Positions 43,899-54,915 of a stretch of 64,000 nt of DNA are shown here, piece by piece. The notes below the pieces were generated by a model. That model did no database searches. It was given only the letters and a program-made list of their open reading frames with translations, and was not told where the DNA came from. Both the position numbers and the translations under genes were made by a program. The stretch is taken from the NCBI RefSeq assembly GCF_030272615.1, contig NC_081413.1, forward strand, positions 550,620,136 to 550,684,135. The letters are read 5' to 3'. Position 1 is the stretch's first letter, and the number at the start of each line of letters is the position of its first letter. Origin of the DNA: Cryptomeria japonica (taxonomy: Eukaryota > Streptophyta > Pinopsida > Cupressales > Cupressaceae).

Positions 43899-46736
43899 TG
43901 TTGTGACCATTTCACACATCGCCCCATTGCAAATGGGGACCCCTACTTTTTTTGCTTTCTTGGGTTTGTTTTCTAGGTCTTTTAGGGTTTTGTCTGTTAG
44001 CCTTTAACTTTCGAGTGTCACCAAGGGGATCACCTAGATAGCAGGTTCTGCTTGAGTGAGGTCAAGTTGATGAGCGATGAAGTCTGGAATGTCCTGATCC
44101 TGAAATTTGGCTAAGTCCGGAATGTCCTGATCCTGAAATTTGACTAAGTCTGGAAAACTGAAGAATCCTCCAAAAACTAGATTTTGCAATATATCTCCTG
44201 GAGGTCTGAAACCACTCTCAAACATCCTAAAAATATATATGGAATATAACTTAAAGTATAAGAAAATTCTTTCTTATACTTAAATGTTATATTCCATAAA
44301 ATTGTCCTAATAGAGAGTTCAAAAAAGTCAAATTTCGCTCCTGACCCTTCCAGAGGATCCAAAGTGAATCTCGCCCCTGACCCTTCCAAAGGGTCCAGGG
44401 CGAAAATCAACCTAGGACTCATTTCTTACCTTATTTGACCAAATTTTGGCTTGCAAGGCATTTTGAAGGGAAAATTGGAAATGTTTGAAAACCTTGAAAA
44501 AATGATGGATTCTAGCTTGGAAGAGAAATTTCGCTCCTGACCCTTCCAGAGGGTCCAGAGTGAAATTCATCATAAACTTCATTTGCCACCTTGTTTGAGC
44601 TTGAAAACTTGTTCCTAACTTGGAAAACCATCTAATTTTGCCTTGTGAAATGGTTTGAAACTTGAACATTGAGCAGTTTAGCCTGGGATGAAGATTTCGC
44701 TCCTGACCCCTCCAGAGGGTCCAGAGCGAAAATCTTATTTGAGCTTATTTGTCACTAATTTTGGCTAAATTTTTATGTGCAGGGTCTCCTGGAAGGAAGA
44801 TTGGATGTCACTTGATGCATTTGGAGGTTTGAAAGCATGAAAAATGGCGAATTTTGGGCAACAAAGGTAAATTCGCTCCTGACCCTTGCTGAAGGCCCAG
44901 GGCGAAATTTTGGAATTTCCCTTATTTTGTAGTGAAAAAGATCAAGTTTTGAACATGAGTGAAATAAGGACATCTCCGTCTACCCACCTGAGAAAGTGTC
45001 AACTTGAAAACATGAAGGATTTTGTTGAAAACTTAAAATTCGCTCCTGACCCTTGCTGAGGGTCCAGGGCGAAAATTTTATGGGGGATGTTTTTGCTTAG
45101 TTTTGGAATGTCAGAGGTTTCAAGGTGAAAAATGAAACATTTTGAGTCTAGATTGCAAAATTCGCTCCTGACCCTTGCTGAGGGTCCAGGGCAAAAAGGC
45201 TTAGGAGGCTTTCTTGCTTGGTTTGGTTGAAATGAAGTGTCAAAAGCATGATGAAAGATGAGAACCTACCTTGCAAAGGAGTTTCAAGTTGGAAAAATGA
45301 AGATTTTTAGTCAAAATTGCAAAAATCGCTCCTGACCCTTGCTGAGGGCCCAGGGCGAAATTTCCAAGTTCTTCCCTTTTTTTTGCAAAATTAAGACAAG
45401 ATCTTATGATTTGGATGGAATGGAGGCATGATGTTCTTTGCCTTAGAAGTGATTTCAAGTTAAAAGCATGAAGAAATATGCCTAGAACCCAAAATTCGCT
45501 CCTGACCCTTGCTGAGGGCTCAGGGCGAAAATTTGAAAAACTCTTATTTCACCTTGCAGAAACAAAGCAAATTTGGATGAGATGAATGAAAGGGATCATT
45601 GCCTAACCTTGTGAGGTAGATTGGGTTTAAAATGATGGAGGAGTAAGCACAAATTTGAGAAATCGCTCCTGACCCTTGCTGAGGGTCCAGGGCGAAAAAA
45701 CCCTAAATGCACTTTCCCTCCAAAATTCAAGTGAAATCAAACCCAAACTCCAGTAAAAGATGCCATTTACAATGCCTAGGTTAAATTTTGGATTTATAAA
45801 AATGGGGTATTCAAGGCCTAAATTGAAAAATCGCTCCTGACCCTTGCTAAGGGTCCAGGGCGAAGTTATTGGCATTCTTCATTGATACCTTAGTCAAGCG
45901 TTGATATTCCTCAAATTCCCCAAAATTGCTAACTTCGGAGCCTTTGGAAAGATTAAATCAAATTCGCATTAAATTAACGGCATTTTAATTTAATAAATTA
46001 ATTTTTGACCTTGAAATAATCAAAAGGGACATCTTGGAGGCATCTAAAATTAATTTTTTGAATTAAAATTTGTTAATGAGCGCTCAAGGCATTGTTTTGC
46101 CTTTATTTGGCAAGTCGGCCCACCTTTTTTGAAAGGTTTTATTTATTTTTTACCTCTTTATTAGCAAGTCGGCCTTGGGGATACAAGGGGTGAGCGCTCT
46201 ATATAATGGGGAAGTATTGCTTTAAGTTTCAAATCATTCATTCATCCTTCTAAGTGCGAAATTGAGGAGCAAATTGGAGAGGCGAATTTCTTGCTTGATT
46301 GGAGGATAATTTCCAGATTTTGGAAGGTATTTTAAGGCGAATTTCCAGATTTTGAAGAAGCTAGTGGAAGGTGGAGCTCTTTTGAAGACTAATGGAGGCG
46401 TAATTCATCCAAGGGAAGACTATAATCTAAACCTTGTCTAGCAAAATCCAGTCTTCTTTCATCATTTTCGAAGGTCTTAGAGTTAAGTACTCAAGAGAAG
46501 GAATGGAAATCATTTTGATATTCTTCGTCAAGGCTTGTTTTAATTTCATAGCAATTTTTGAAAAAAAGTCTAAGACTTGAGAGTTTGATTTTGTTGATTA
46601 ATTAATTAGGAAATGAAGAATTCTAGATTTATCATGAAATTTCCTAATCAATATCTTGAATCTTCCCTTTGGAGAGTCTTAATTTCTACACTTTAAGATA
46701 TAATGCTTAAAGACTAATTTTGGAATTTTTGTGTAG
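43899..46736 (+). mobile_element. Long LTR-like unit with upstream hairpin array and TATA box
   Basis: The plus strand begins TGTTGTGACCATTTCACAC, a plausible LTR start. It runs through a two-copy 35-bp repeat (about 44077-44150), the eleven-copy hairpin array (44334-45866) and an AT-rich stretch to a TATATAA box at 46200-46206. Transcribed-looking sequence follows to a splice-acceptor-like TTTTTGTGTAG ending at 46736. No second copy or target duplication exists in the window, so calling it an LTR is inference from the layout (U3 with repeats, TATA, leader). It could instead be another repeat-derived promoter. Confidence 0.45.
44334..45866 (+). repeat. Eleven conserved 35-bp hairpins at about 167-bp spacing
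   Basis: Each core has a left arm TTCGCTCCTGACCC, a loop TTGCTGA or TTCCAGA, and a right arm GGGTCCAGGGCGAA or a variant. Starts: 44334, 44371, 44530, 44696, 44872, 45039, 45161, 45326, 45495, 45663 and 45831. Most intervals are 159-176 bp; exceptions are 37 and 122. The arms pair except for a two-base internal loop. The sequence between cores is much more diverged than the cores. Minus-strand ORFs with DPLEGSGA or LSKGQERF peptides are read-throughs of the core, not genes. Confidence 0.92.
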
Positions 46737-46743
46737 GCATCAA

Positions 46744-46992
46744 ATGGAGACCCCGGAGTTGGAAGATCAACCACTTTACGGTCTCCTCCAAGAAAATCAA
46801 GCAAGGATAAGGGCGACCTCCTCCAGTCTAGCATCGACAAGGACGGCCTTCTTCTGTCAAGCGTCGTCAGGAATAACCTCTTCCAATCCAGCATTCCAAG
46901 GCGAGGTACATCATCATCCTGCACATCAAAGACAAAAGAAGTCAGAACATGGGTTCGTCGAAGAAGCAGATAGTTTCAGAAGAGTTAATTAA
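46744..46992 (+). CDS. Small ORF downstream of the TATA unit, 82 codons, unknown
   Basis: The ATG at 46744 opens METPELEDQPLYGLLQENQA and ends RRVN. It follows the TATA box at 46200 and lies just after an acceptor-like TTTTTGTGTAG, so it could be a second exon of a transcript with a long leader. No domain is recognised; Ser/Gln-rich. It ends 48 bases before the LTR that starts at 47040. It may be only a chance ORF in an element's leader. Confidence 0.3.
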   Translation: METPELEDQPLYGLLQENQARIRATSSSLASTRTAFFCQASSGITSSNPAFQGEVHHHPAHQRQKKSEHGFVEEADSFRRVN

Positions 46993-47039
46993 AGCTAGCT
47001 TCTCAGCAACATCAAGTTGAATATCTACCAAGTTACAAG

Positions 47040-48220
47040 TGTCAGACGAGGTGGCATCCCAGTCATCACTTCTCCAGTCGGTTTGGTCCACCTCAGCGTG
47101 TCCAGATTCAATGTACCTAACTCATGGGAGATGGCACAAACTTCGATGTACCTACCCCGATTATCCATTGGTCGAATTTTCCAGAGAAGACATGTGTCCA
47201 ATTAATACAATTATTTCATTGGTCAGAATTGAGTTTGTTGTAACGAACCCTAATTAGGGTTTTCGTTGTAGAATCTTGGCCATTGATCTCAATTTGATCT
47301 TAGCCATTGAATTGTATTAAGGGCACTATATAAGCCCCGACTCTTCATTTGTAAAGGCTAATAGAGAATAGAGAATAGAGAGTAGTTAGAAGAGGAATAG
47401 TTAGCTAATAGTGGATAGTCAATTGATAGAATAGCAATTAGAGTAGAATAGAAAGAGAAGGCAAAGATTGTTGCCAAGATGTTGTTGTAAAAGACTTGTA
47501 AAACTTCATTGAAGAAATGGTGAAATTTATGGGTTCGATTCAACAATTTGCATGGTCTCTATACTTCTCATATTTGATTTCATCTTATTAGATGAGTGGA
47601 AGAAATGTGTTTGATTGATGGTGAAATTCGTATATCCATACTACTAGTAGTTTGTTGATTGCAGACTTGCCTTGTGTAGTCAACTGGAATCATTCAGCTT
47701 AAGCTTAACTTCAATTGTCGCTTCTTCATTGATATGCATCAGCCTGATGGTGTCTATGCTTGTAGTGATGATCTGAACATCATAAAGCTTTCCTTCGAAG
47801 ATCGCACTAACCTTGTGGAGATGGTCCTGGGATGTCAAAACAAGACTTAGTTAGAATTTCATCAAAGATCATTCATTGCTCTTACATTCCTTAGTATCAG
47901 AATTAGATCCTTTCCTCGCCTTCGTCCTTTTTTCCTTTTTTTCAAAATCTAAGCCAGTAAAATCCTATGTTCCAGCAATATTCAAAGCAAAATCAGACGT
48001 TTAGGTCGTCAAGTGTAAGTCCCCTTGTGATTCCAGCAAATCACATCATACCACTAGTGCTTATCCACACGTAGAGATCCTGCAACGAAGAACCTTGAAG
48101 TCATCCTGATTGATCCTTTTCGCGATATCTTCAGCATTCAGAGGCTTTATTCAAGAGAGGATAAGGTACCATTTGGGTATTTTATTCTGTGTTTGACTGT
48201 GTACAAAATACACATCAACA
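47040..48220 (+). repeat. LTR of the telobox-palindrome family, plus strand
   Basis: It ends GTACAAAATACACATCAACA at 48220, matching the inverted end of the LTR at 61058. AACCCTAATTAGGGTT (47246-47261), CTTGGCCATTGATCT and a TATATAA box (47327-47333) occur in the same order and spacing as in the 61058-62124 copy. The start TGTCAGACGAGGTGGCAT corresponds to TGTTATAGATGATGTGGCA there. No target duplication was found (ACAAG before, CATAG after) and no coding sequence of that family is adjacent, so this may be a solo or truncated LTR. Confidence 0.75.
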
Positions 48221-48529
48221 CATAGCTAGTCAAAATTGTTTAGTGAAAGTAAGGTAATATAGTAATATAAATGTTGAGCTCACTCTATATTGTCGGCTAA
48301 ATAGTAAAAGGCAATTTCTCTTTAAACTATTACAATGATAAGAAATCAGTCCTCTCAAAAAGTCTACACTGTCAATAGATCCGATCACTATAACTTTGCA
48401 TGGATTTTTTTCTTCCTGTGAAACAATTTCCTTATTAGTCATTTCCCTACGACTTTGCTTTGTTGCAAGCTTATCTTATTTGTTTGCTTTATGTTTTTTT
48501 GCCTTTTTACTGCATTTTGGCCTAATTTT

Positions 48530-49620
48530 TCCAAGAGAAGACGTCAATTATTGGTCGGGAGACTTTGGAAAGCCACTTTCTAGCATATTTATTAAAACAG
48601 ATCTTATTGCTTCACTTACCTTCAACAATTCTAATTTAAAAAATGCTTTGAATATGCTTCATGACATTGTGGTTGGTGATGAACATATCTCTTTGGCCTC
48701 GTCTTACACTTGTTTGATCCAATCAATTTCAAAGCCAATATTTTGTAGCATATGGTTAACGGAGTGGACAACACAATGAGTCAAAAAGATGTGTGAATAA
48801 TACTCCTCAACCAATAAATCAGCTGCTCTACAATTTTAGGACTCGAATAATATTTTGAGGCAGCACTTTCTCAATGGCTTTGAAGAGAATTTTAGCAATA
48901 AATGCACCATCCTTCACCTCCCCTTCACAATATGTTGCTCTCAAAACATCTGTACTACAATAACATTGATCAATGGCCAATTTCTTGTATCCTTCCATCC
49001 ATTGGAAATGATAGACACCCTTATTATTTCCCATGAATTCCTTATGGGCTTCAATGACTCTTCCATGAACTTCACCTCTTTTTCCAATCAAGTGCTATAC
49101 ACTTTCTCAAAACCCGGGACCTTATACCCTTTTAGAGCTTCATTAATTGCATGAACATTGAAAGACAATCCATTTGCATAGAGACATCTCACTATGTGTT
49201 GATCAGCAATCTCTTCATACCTGTTTTGAAATGTCAATTCCAATAGTCCCTTTGATCTCTTATGTGTAAAGGCTGTGGGTTATTCTTCACGTGTAGCCAA
49301 AAATGGGTGGCTTTCTACAAGTTGAACATTAGAAGGTGGAGGGAAGAATTATCCTCAAGATCCTTTCTATGACAAATGATGATTTGATTTGTGGCCTACT
49401 TTTGATCTACTTTTTCCTACTCATTAGTATATGCTTTTGATTTGCATTTTTTGGAATGGGTACATTTTTTTTCTAGGCAAATCTTGATGCCTAGTCTAAG
49501 GATGTAGTATAAATGGGCTTTCACTCAACTGTATGAGCTTGAATAGTTGACATCACACCCATTGCAAAGCCCAACATAACTCCCAACATCTAGAAGCTGG
49601 TATACCATATCAAAATGTTT
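48530..49620 (-). pseudogene. hAT-family transposase pseudogene (BED finger plus DUF659 region)
   Basis: On the minus strand a BED-like zinc finger reads CNGCDVNYSSSYS, a stop, then VKAHLYYI and KICLEKKC (about 49566-49440). Downstream SWEIIRVSIISNGWKDTRNW and PLINVIV, then (next frame) CEGEVKDGAFIAKILFKAIE, correspond to the DUF659 segment of plant hAT transposases. Another shift leads to HCVVHSVNHMLQNIGFEIDW, the conserved C.VH.(L/V)N block, and FITNHNVMKHIQSIF. The transposase would bind terminal repeats and cut the element out. At least four frameshifts or stops disable it. No terminal inverted repeats were identified. The order is collinear, so it is one decayed gene. Confidence 0.8.
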
Positions 49621-49639
49621 CTGAAGGGAAATGTATGGG

Positions 49640-50690
49640 TCTATCCTGAAGTAAGTCGGCCCATGGAGCTAGAACTGTTTGCCATTGTAATCCCTATGAC
49701 GACAAATTCAATAACAACACATTTGAAGAATTGAAGCAAATGATAATATAAAAATATATATACAACTTAATTCATTTAAAAACATTAAGCATGTGTTATA
49801 GATTCATAAAAGAATGAAAATAAAACAAGACATCATGTGTAAAAAAAGAAATGTAGATAATAAAAATTCAAAAACATGAAAAAAACCCACCTCTTTTGCT
49901 AAAATATTCCTCTACAATCTCCTTGGCAACAAATGGGCTCTTGCAAATGCATAGAAATAGCAAACCAACCACTTTGGAACCTTCATTGATCAATCTTCAA
50001 CTCTATTTGTGTAGTAGCAAGCAAGAACAAAAGTTCAGCAAGGATGAATAATATTTTTGTTTTGCATTCACAATAAGGGAAATGACTTTGTTTGTCTTCA
50101 AAATGTCTTGGAATCCATACTTTAGGGTTTGGGGGTATTTTTGGGCATGTGGTCAAAGTCAAACACCAAATTAAGTAACAATAGGTCAATATTCTAACAG
50201 CTTTGCCTTGGTAGGACCAACTAGGAATGAAATTGTCCAAATTCAGTTTGGGTTTGCCCAAGTTCATCCCACATAGACCTACAAGGATTGGACAAAACTT
50301 TGGACAGCCCCCAATGGGGACTGAACCCAGACCCATATTTGAACCGGATTAGACTCAAACCGGTAAGCTCTAGGAGCTGAACCGGTGACATAGGGAAGAA
50401 ACAAAATGGTGGTACAATACTATTGGCGATGTGTAGGTAGATAAGATTCTTGATATGGTGGTGAAAGGAAGACCATAAAAGATGTTAAACATATGAGATG
50501 GTGAATTACACTTTGCTAGCTAACCTTCAATGCTCATTCAAGCTTGAGGTAAATGAAGATGCCATATGCGAATTGGATAAGGAAATGGCTAAGCAAGACA
50601 AATATGAAAATTTGATGAACCAAACATGCATCTTAGAAGAGCAACGTATTGTGGTAGCAAATAGGTATATAGGGTCAAGTATAAAGCAAA
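49640..50690. other. No gene recognised
   Basis: AT-rich, then a Pro/Gly-type low-information stretch near 50120-50390. The 80-codon ORF at 50498-50740 reads into the copia RT fragment below in a different frame and has no other support. Confidence 0.45.
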
Positions 50691-50691
50691 T

Positions 50692-50825
50692 GAATATAAA
50701 GCAAGGCTGGTCACAAATGGATTTGCATAGAAGGAACTGACTATGAGGAGACATTTAACTCTACTACCAAAATGGGAACAATCCAGTTGATTCTAGCCAT
50801 CATAGCATAGTTTGGCTGTATACTA
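50692..50825 (+). pseudogene. Copia reverse transcriptase fragment
   Basis: EYKARLVTNGFA, a stop and KE, then GTDYEETFNSTTKMGTIQLI in the neighbouring frame match the copia RT block that normally reads KARLVA.GF.Q.EGIDY.ETF. It is about 45 codons long, with one frameshift and one stop. Confidence 0.75.
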
Positions 50826-51230
50826 TATCAATGGCTGCAATATTTCCAACCCAAGATCAAATTGCAAACAATCAAACCAAGTTTCTTGGCCCAAATAAAT
50901 TTGAAAATTTTGAGATAAATTTGGTGTATTTTCTAGAATGACAATTAAGGGAAGATGTTAGTGGTTAATATATAAAGTTATACTAGTCATCCAATAATAG
51001 GCTTAATAATGAAGTTACCCTACTATTAGGGCTAGGGTTTGTGTCACCCTACCATTAGGATTTAAGGTTGTCCTATAAACTTACCATTGCTCTTCAATGA
51101 TAGATACATGAAGTATTTCTCTCCTTCGTCTATTCTTATTGTACTCTTTGTACATATCAATTTTTATAATAGGCTGATAACTTATCTGGGCAAATGTAGT
51201 TATACTTTTTGAAGAAATATAATTCCTTAA

Positions 51231-51440
51231 GATTTTGTGTCAAATTCAAGGCATTGGCTGAAAATCAATAAAGTAGCTGGATTAAAACACAAAAGTCTGA
51301 TAATGGAGGCAGGTTCACTTCCAAGAACTTCGAGGCGAATTATGAGGAGGAAGGCATTCACTAACAATTGACAAACCCATAGAACCCTCACTAGAATGGA
51401 GTAGTTGAAAGGCCCAACAAAACTATCACCTAAATATAAG
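51231..51440 (+). pseudogene. Copia integrase fragment
   Basis: KFKALAENQ, then SDNGGRFTSKNFEANYEEEG, IH, a stop, QLTNP and NGVVERPNKTIT match the copia integrase core around the second Asp and the Glu, with three in-frame stops. Confidence 0.77.
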
Positions 51441-51565
51441 TTTGTAAAAAGCCTTGTAGGATGTACACCTAAAGAATCTTGCTTGGGGATAAAACTAAAT
51501 GTAAGATATTTCTTCATGTTTTGGTTCAGCTGTATATGTTTTATTACGTAATTAAAAAAGAAGTA

Positions 51566-51706
51566 AACTAGAATCTAACAGCTATAGATATGTTTTTGTT
51601 GGCTATGGTGAACATTCTAAGGCATATAGAGTTGTCAAATGTCCTACTAATAAAGTCACTATTAGAACAGATGTTGATCCAAGAGAAACAAACTATTTCT
51701 TTTGTT
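51566..51706 (+). pseudogene. Copia integrase C-terminal fragment
   Basis: KLESNSYRYVFVGYGEHSKA, followed by YRVVKCPTNKVTI and RTDV, corresponds to the FVGYS...KAYR block between copia integrase and RT. It is collinear with the integrase fragment at 51231 and separated from it by a deletion or insertion of about 120 bp. Confidence 0.72.
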
Positions 51707-51779
51707 ATAAATTCTTCACAAGTGGCTAGTCATATGCTGGAAAGTAGCACAAGGATGCATTCCCAGCCCTAAAACCAAT

Positions 51780-52490
51780 CTCCCAATCCTCTATAGTGTT
51801 ACCAAGATGGTGAAATAGCAGGAGACATCCCTAGCTTGTCCCAAAAAATTTCAAAATCTCAATGGTCCTCAAAGTGGAATGATACATCAAGGAATGTTTG
51901 CAAGACATTTGGTCATCCTAAGGAAAGCCAAGGATGTCTAAGACATCCCTCAACCGTCTTGAGATGTCCAAGCACCTGCATGAAAAAACCAATTTCACCT
52001 ATTTTTTAAAGATACTTTGGATTTGGTCAAAGCTATAAAATTAAAATTGAAACAATACAGCTTAAGCTGTAAGGCATTGATTGATGGGTCAAGAATGTGG
52101 AAATATAGTGGCAAATATTGAAACCTTTGGCTACTGATATTATTCAATGGTACTTACTAATAGTCGTTGCTACAGAAAAATACTAGAAAGTTGCCACTGC
52201 AAAGATGTTGATTTTTATATAGGTATTATTATTCCTTTGCCAAAGAAGAAATTAATTAACCTTTAGAAAAGGATTCAATTTTGCTAAGAAATTAATCCAT
52301 TACAACCACCCTTTAGGTATTGTTCTTTTGAAATCAAATAAATTAAATCATCTCTAGATATAGGTATGAAGATTTAGATTTGATCATTGAATCCTTTCAA
52401 ACCAGTGTTGAAGTAATCCCAACTAAAATTATAACTTTCATAATAACATGGTGTTCCTCAATGCATGCATGTGAAATATATATTTTATAG
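51780..52490. other. No gene recognised
   Basis: AT-rich sequence with scattered GGATGTC/GACATCC motifs at 51820-51980. No ORF with a known motif. Confidence 0.45.
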
Positions 52491-52499
52491 ATTGTAGAA

Positions 52500-52508
52500 G
52501 TCTCTCTC

Positions 52509-52541
<33 letters not shown>
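52500..52541. repeat. (CT)n microsatellite
   Basis: A CT dinucleotide tract interrupted by two TA steps. It gives a spurious Arg-Glu repeat ORF on the minus strand. Confidence 0.93.
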
Positions 52542-52559
52542 GAAATATCCCTGACCAAT

Positions 52560-53777
52560 TTGTACAGACTTTGTTCCAGAACTTTCACCAATAACGTATT
52601 CAGACTTGAACAAATTTCTAAATCACAAAACTAAATTCAATATAGTTCAATAATCACATTGCTCAATCACCGTTATACAACCAACAATTACATACAGAGA
52701 AATTCACAAAACTGGGAATCATTGTCGTCAAATTTATTATTATAGAGTTTCAGAATTAGAGCTTATCTGACACTCAATTTGCATTCCTTCCAATTCCTTT
52801 ACTAGCACCAGTTGAATCTTTCTCAACCAATAACTATAAGCAAAGCATGTTTCCTTTCTCTTGCACCGGGATAATCTACTGAGCCAGCAAGAATAGCAGC
52901 AACGTTTTTCTTCCAATCCCTAACTTTGCAGTCCCGTATATATAACTAGCACTGTCCAAGCTTTCCTTACAAAGATCAAATCACACCAGACTTCCCGTAT
53001 TACAAGACAGCTATACATGAGGGTGCGTGCACAAAGTTTCAATAATATCCATCTCTGGCCTTGGAAACTATATTCGCCAGCAAAGTCTTAATTTCAATAG
53101 ATTAAATAATCTTCATATCAAATTGTAGCCTCCCATAAATATTCATGGCAAAACATATATTCGCAACCTTTACTATAATTCCGCCCAAAATATAATGTCT
53201 CCGCAATCAATAAAGCCTCTATGTCTCAAGGCAAATATTAATCATGCGCACCGATTCATAACATCCAATCGCCCAAAAATGAAATATACATAGAACTTGG
53301 CCAATTAGAACAATATTGAACTTCAATAGTCAGAATAAAATATTCCTTTATCTCGGTTAGATATAAATTACCTCGGATCTACAACTATCAATAAACCCTT
53401 ACGAATTTGTCTCCAAAGGAGGCTTCACAAATTTGGCACAGATGTAGACTCCGTCACGAATCCACCCTTAGAAAGAACTAGGGTTTCATCCAGCCCTTCT
53501 CAAACATTTGAAGGTTTTCATCTCCAGCATGTATAAACGGTTTATCAAATTCCAGCATGTCCAATACATCACCAAGATATAAAGATCTCTAGGAAGCATC
53601 TAGAAGTTGGGCCGACTTGCTAGAGAAATATATTTTAAAAAGTGATATTATAATAACATTTAATTATTTAATTAAATTAACTAATATTAAGTCATCATTT
53701 CAATATTTCATTTATTTATTGGACAGCTCAAAAAAAAAAAATTAATTAATTATCAATTTAAAATTGGGGACATTACA
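52560..53777 (-). mobile_element. Possible LTR fragment, minus strand
   Basis: The minus strand begins TGTAATGTCCCCAATTTTAA at 53777, an LTR-like start. It continues with an AT-rich stretch, a CAAGTCGGCCCA motif (near 53610) also found at 46114, and a TTTATATC box near 53580. No coding sequence is present; the low end and a partner copy were not identified. Confidence 0.38.
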
Positions 53778-54239
53778 TGGTCAAATTGTTGGTTTAGACA
53801 ATTGGGGACATTAAACCACCCCCCCCTCTCTCTCTCTAAAATGGTCCTCAAATTGCCATCCCAAATATGCACCCCCTACCCATCCTTCCCCAAAACATTG
53901 TGGAACATAGCTAATATTATAGTTCCTTTGAAAGATAAAGGTTCTCGTTCTTGTACCCCATCATAGCCACCAACATGAACCTTTGACTGACAATTCTTCC
54001 ACGTCACTAGTCTATCAGAGGCTTTGTTTTGAGGTGGTTGCAATTTTAGATGTGGTTAATACACCACAAGAAGCTTGAGTAGCTATGTGATAGAGATCCA
54101 AGTAGCATAATTCCTATCTTCAAAATGTGGGGAAGGATTCTAACGTTAGATACATGGTCAAATTGTTGGTTTAGACAAACATGCTATTTTTCCTCTTTCT
54201 TTTGACCTTTTTCTAGGTGCTTGAAGCATAGTGATACTT

Positions 54240-54915
54240 TGAAGATAAAGTTCAACCTGAGTGGGAAGCCATTACATGTAAATGGATATAAATGAAGATA
54301 CGATTCAACCTAAGTGGGAAGCCATCAGATGTAAATGGATATCTAAGATTAAATGTAAAGTAGGCGGTCAGAGATATACAAGGTTTGTCTTGTTGCAAAA
54401 GGATAATCCCTATAAAAATGGATGGACTATGAGGATAATTTTGCTCCTGCATTAAATATGTTTAAATTTTGATTGTTTCTCTCCATAACAACTAAGTTTG
54501 GTAAAAAGGTGTTTTAGATGGGAGTGAAGAGTGCCTTAATAAATCAAGACTTGGCCAAGCAGGTTTACATGTTGCAACTTGAGGGATTTTAGAAGTTGAT
54601 CATGATCATCTGGACTGTCAACTTCTTAACTCTATGGATTTAAGAATCACTAGCCTAGTAAGTGACAATGCATCAGCATCCTTGAAGTTTTGGATTTAAA
54701 ATAAGACTTTCTAATCCAAATGTCAATGTCAGAAGTGATCATAATGATTTTTCCATAGCTAGTCCATTTAATAGCAGCTTGAGAAATATGATTTATGTTC
54801 TATATTTGACCTTTTTGATCTAAGCCTCCTATTGTATTGCTTAGGTGTAGAATTCTACAAAAATGACCAGTTCATTTTTCATGGATCAAGTCAAGTATGC
54901 TACAAATCTACAACA
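54240..54915 (+). pseudogene. Copia reverse transcriptase relic
   Basis: Successive frames read KWISKIKCKVGGQRYTRFVL, then WMDYEDNFAPALNM, GVKSALINQDLAKQVYMLQL and EGF (the region of D.KTAFL.G.L.E.VYM.QPEGF), and near 54840 CLGVEFYKNDQFIF and QVKYATNL. The catalytic YVDD segment is not readable. Many stops and frameshifts; the order is correct for copia RT. Confidence 0.75.

Noticed and set aside
44334-45866. CRISPR-like array (35-bp palindromic repeat with regular spacers)
   Set aside because: Spacers are about 130 bp, mutually related and diverged, the DNA is plant nuclear, and no cas genes are present. It is a tandem repeat with a conserved core.
52397-52591. Minus ORF with Arg-Glu-Arg repeats
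   Set aside because: Translation of the (CT)n microsatellite.
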